Assembly (NCBI GenBank): GCA_026874595.1 | Contig: CM049314.1 | Span: forward strand, 39,736,045-39,800,044 | DNA: 64,000 nt | DNA from: Sipunculus nudus | Taxonomy: Eukaryota > Annelida > Sipuncula > Golfingiida > Sipunculidae | Direction: 5' to 3' | Part shown: in pieces, positions 60,346 through 64,000 of the stretch | How the letters are laid out: every line of letters begins with the position of its first letter | Position numbering within the stretch: the first letter of the stretch is position 1 | Program-made: the position numbers and the translations under genes | The notes under the pieces: model-generated | Database searches by the model: none | What the model was told of the DNA's origin: nothing | Seen by the model: the letters and a program-made list of their open reading frames with translations, nothing else

Positions 60346-62562
60346 ATATATAAATATTTGTGTATGTATATGTTAAAGAAGAATATCATTGGAAACACCG
60401 TAAACATTCAAATTATTCGTAAATTCCTGTCATATAAGAACACCTTATTTTCGTTCGGCGTACTTTTACGCACGGTTGAACTGTATTTAATCCAGCTAAC
60501 GTTTCAACCTACATTTACCTCTGTTTGGGTGATAATATGTTATAAAATAAATCCACATTTATTATGAACACATCTCCAGTGTCAAAATTTTCCGTAAAAA
60601 AATAAGCATAAGATTATAATGTGTTTGAAAGGAAAGAATCGTTCAGCCGAAAGAATTACATGTCACCTGGACGAGTTCAACTATACGATCCTCAGAAAGA
60701 CGAGTTCAGCTGTACGCTTCCCATAAAGACGCGTCCTATATGGCGGTTCTTACTTTTAGGTCATTAGAGAACTTTAGATACCAAGGGAAAGTTTAAGCGT
60801 ATGTCAATTGTCGGTTAAAACTCATTTGCTGTACAATTTACTTTTTTATGAATTTTTTTGTGGCAAAATATTCAAAACACCAGCACATTAGCTATAAACG
60901 ACAATTGTCTTGAATTAGGTCAGGTGAGAACACCGTGTTCACTGAACCGTGTTCTTATACGCGGATATGCGAGTGTTAAGGCATGGCCACTCCCAACCGT
61001 ACTATGTCAAAAAAATAATGACAATGTCAAAATCTATTTAATCTTGTTCTCAGAGAGATTTATTCCTCCATCATGATCATATCCACCTATTTTCATGTTT
61101 GTTATAATGTTTATTCGTCCGATCGACTAAACATTCAAGAATGTTGAATTATTCAAGTGGACACATTGACCAATCATTGATGCTTTAATATTAATTATAA
61201 ACACGCAGGTTTGTAATGTCATCTAGTCTCTGTATACGTCATTTTACTTACAGGGGTCTTGAATTGACTCATACGGGAAATGCATACTTTCCGCATAAGC
61301 ATACGCCAGCATATTGTAGTAGATCGCTGAATTTATTGTTTTATTTATTAAACTTAAACTGGCAAGTTTTCAGATTTCATATATACCTTTAAACATTTAT
61401 GTTGAAACGATATTTTTAACCCAAAGGAACCACCGAAAACCCAAACAGTCGAAAATTTCTTAACCAGGTTCCACCGAAACCTTTATATTTGGAAGGGTTG
61501 CGCCATACAAGTGTTGTAATAACAAAATTGGTGCCCGGTACTAATACACGTGATCATTCACATGGACAAAAATATGAATGCGTATGGCTATTTTAAACTA
61601 TTTTGAAACTTTTGATTGTGCATCATTACAGCATTAGTTGTACATTGAGTACTATTGTACTTACTTTTATACACTGGATGTAATACCTTTTTTTGTATAA
61701 CGTTTTGTTATTTGTATGAGAGGCCTACGTTTTCTTGTCGCATTAATCATAAAGTATATTATGAAAGAATATATTTCTGGTACTAATCTTAACAATATTG
61801 TCACCGTTTGCGATGCGATCATTCATTTTCTGCTCTCTCTCTCTCATATCGTACGAAAATTGTTTAACAGAATGTTTGTTCACTAGAGACCTGCCCAATT
61901 TCAAAGCAGAGTAGGAGGTGATCATGGAGTCTGTGTTTTTTATTACAGCATTAATTAAATCAAAAGACTGACAAAAGGCCTTTGATCATAAACTATGGGA
62001 GGCTGACAACTCTTAACATTTCATATTACTTCATGGTATGAAAGACTTTCTTATTAATATATTTAGACCATATAGAATTACATATATTTATTATATTGTT
62101 TAATATAATAATTTATATAATTTTAGCAATTACATGGGGAAAAATATTAGTATAATATCGGCAATATACATGTGTTCAATGTAGATAGGTTTCTGTTAAT
62201 CCCTACAACGGCAGTTTTGTGGAAAATTTCAAAGTTCACCATCCGTAAATTGCAAAGCTTTGTTATTTGAAAATTTAAATATGTAAATTTAAAAAAAGGA
62301 TTGTAATTTGAACAAAAAAATAAACTAGGTGATAAGTGGTGTTGCCCTGGGATATTCCGTCCAGAAATGTCGTCTCTTCCCGCTACTATTGTGTGTCATG
62401 CACCCCAAAACATGTTCTCATCTGGATACCGTCCAACTCGTCATCGTCTATCTGGACATCATCCAGATGACATAAAATCGGGCTACGTATATCTCCAGTG
62501 TACCATTTCTGCCGACGACTGTATGTGGGCACCGAAGAAGCAAATCTAGAAAAGCTTGAAAA

Positions 62563-62901
62563 CCTTTCATATATCTTATTTTTATTATATATAATACTGC
62601 GCTATATATTATTTATGACAATGGTATAATCAGAATACCCCGTAACTGAGTCGTTGGCTCGTCTTGGCTATTATTGGCTGAGCGGGAAACAGCCAGCCAG
62701 CCCAACGGAAACAAAATGGAGCATCAGCTGCTGTTATTAATATTCTTAATAATATAATAAAGGCAGACAGGTTGTCGAGACCAATAATATCCCAAGCCAA
62801 GACGAGCCAACGACTCAGTTACGGGGTATTCTGATTATACCATTGTCATAAATAATATATAGCGCAGTATTATATATAATAAAAATAAGATATATGAAAG
62901 G
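62563..62901. repeat. Perfect 107-bp inverted repeat, only in segment B
   Basis: Left arm 62,563-62,669 (starts CCTTTCATATATC, ends CGTCTTGGCT) is the exact reverse complement of the right arm 62,795-62,901, with a 125-base spacer. Segment A has the right arm and spacer but no left arm. The left arm was therefore added to B by an inverted local copy. Confidence 0.92.
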
Positions 62902-63000
62902 TCAATCATCTGTGCAGATTAAAGTGCACGGGATAGATTTAGCCACTTATATGACGTTTTATGCTGTTTTTATGGTCCGATATATATTAAAAATAAAGAA

Positions 63001-63012
63001 TATATGTATATA

Positions 63013-63084
<72 letters not shown>
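63001..63084. repeat. (AT)n microsatellite, segment B
   Basis: Counterpart of 45,470-45,543. Confidence 0.95.
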
Positions 63085-63086
<2 letters not shown>

Positions 63087-63711
63087 CTTGCTGCTCTTTT
63101 TCACTTACTTGATGAAAAATAACTTACTAAAAATGTTAATCATATTTTTTTAGAATTGACCTTCTAATGCTAAGTTTTGATTTATACGAGGTGTATTATC
63201 TTTTTCGACACTCGTCGGAACACTTTGCTGATCAAAATATTATATTAAGCGGTATGTCCATGTAAAGGGCCGGTTGAGTAACACACATCCGCTTGAGAAT
63301 ACTATCCTAAGCTATAATAATCGTCAAAAATCGAAAATTTTACATTTTTATTAAAACTGTGATCTTACAGTTGTTGGTTATATCATTCCTTACACGAAAT
63401 CACGCTTCTGACGTTATAGTTTATCCACTGGGAAACAAAACATTCTTATTCATATATGAGTATACAAGACCACTCGTCGGCTCTGCGAGAAGCTGTCAGT
63501 CAGCCCGGGCTGGGCTTATCTTTATTACCGGCACTCGATCATTGACACTAATTACTGCACACTTTCCCTCTACTATTCCTCTGAAATTTTATGCAGATCG
63601 TAGAATTATGTATAGGCCAGTGTCAACTGGCCAAATTACGTCAGTCCCAGAGTGACCAACAACCGTCTGTGGCATTGTGGCAAACTAGCAATGTGTTTGC
63701 ATATAAAACTG

Positions 63712-63718
63712 CGTTGTA
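63712..63718 (+). promoter_or_regulatory. Candidate TATA box (segment B)
   Basis: TATAAAA in the CpG-rich block that is nearly identical to segment A; about 100 bases before the candidate start codon at 63,814. Confidence 0.4.
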
Positions 63719-63813
63719 CGAACGATTTATGTCAAAGGAACGCGACACCAACGTATACCCCATTCAAGCACGCTCAGAAATGTTGCGAAGTAAACCGCGC
63801 GGGAGTTTTAGCG

Positions 63814-63886
63814 ATGACAGCGAACGGGGAAGAAAGAGCGTTTGTTGCTGCTAGTTATTTAGCGTCTAACGTGTGCAGGTATGAAG
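63814..63886 (+). CDS. Candidate first coding exon, unknown gene (segment B)
   Basis: Identical in translation to the segment A candidate at 46,273, with the same AAG|GTGAGT donor at 63,887. Downstream exons, if any, lie beyond the window end, so B may hold the 5' end of a real gene while A holds only its duplicated promoter and first exon. Confidence 0.35.
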
Positions 63887-64000
63887 GTGAGTGGTGCAAT
63901 AAGCTATTAGTTGGATTAGGCTGTATGACGTTTCGAATGTGTGCTCAGAGTGATCAAAGTAATCAATGGCATCTGTCACTTCCCACCTGACTCGTGTTCC

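Larger units (their letters stand above)
48768..64000 (+). repeat. Segmental duplication, segment B
   Basis: Same order and orientation as segment A. It is longer because of a 2.4-kb insertion (54,149-56,579) and a 107-base inverted duplication near 62.6 kb. It runs off the window end, so its full length is unknown. Its HNMT-like copy is broken. Confidence 0.95.

Overview
This is an AT-rich, repeat-laden eukaryotic nuclear window. Introns follow GT-AG rules, and there are long (AT)n microsatellites, tRNA-derived SINE-like repeats, non-LTR, LTR and Penelope-like retroelement remains, and insertions whose ends match a repeat design I associate with bivalve genomes. I infer a bivalve mollusc; the species cannot be named from sequence alone. 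There are no rRNA genes, no intact tRNA genes, no CRISPR arrays and no prokaryotic signals.

Layout. 1-3.9 kb: intergenic with a SINE-like repeat. 3.97-5.53 kb: decayed histamine N-methyltransferase-like (HNMT-like) pseudogene (copy 1). 5.9-9.65 kb: nested mobile elements, a 5'-truncated LINE beside or inside a Ty3/gypsy-type element on the other strand whose integrase remains precede its reverse transcriptase. 11.2 kb: an orphan exon on the minus strand with strong splice sites. 13.4-19.75 kb: repeats, including a 3.7-kb array of four near-identical units carrying two near-perfect 372-bp palindromes and a series of diverged ~330-bp repeats. 19.75-20.04 kb: LINE endonuclease fragment. 22.08-25.67 kb: an apparently perfect 1,798-bp tandem duplication. 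29.8-30.8 kb: Penelope-like element fragment. 33.69-46.46 kb (segment A) and 48.77-64.0 kb (segment B): a tandem segmental duplication with a repeat distance of about 15 kb, running off the right edge.

The only gene that looks complete is the HNMT-like gene in segment A (34,938-38,746, five exons, about 290 codons, close to the usual size of the family). Its segment B partner has the same exon structure but three frameshifts and a nonsense codon. A fourth, minus-strand, exon-1-less copy lies between A and B. So four copies of one SAM-dependent methyltransferase sit in about 50 kb, and only one has an open frame.

Segments A and B each also carry a LINE remnant, a gypsy RT-RNase H remnant, a short inverted-repeat element, an unrecognised ORF broken by the same TGA, and near their right ends a CpG-rich block with a TATA box and a possible first coding exon, much better conserved between A and B than the flanking DNA. 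B differs by a 2.4-kb insertion and by a perfect 107-bp inverted duplication. Nothing suggests an operon or a multi-gene pathway. The picture is a young, unstable methyltransferase locus in transposon-rich DNA.
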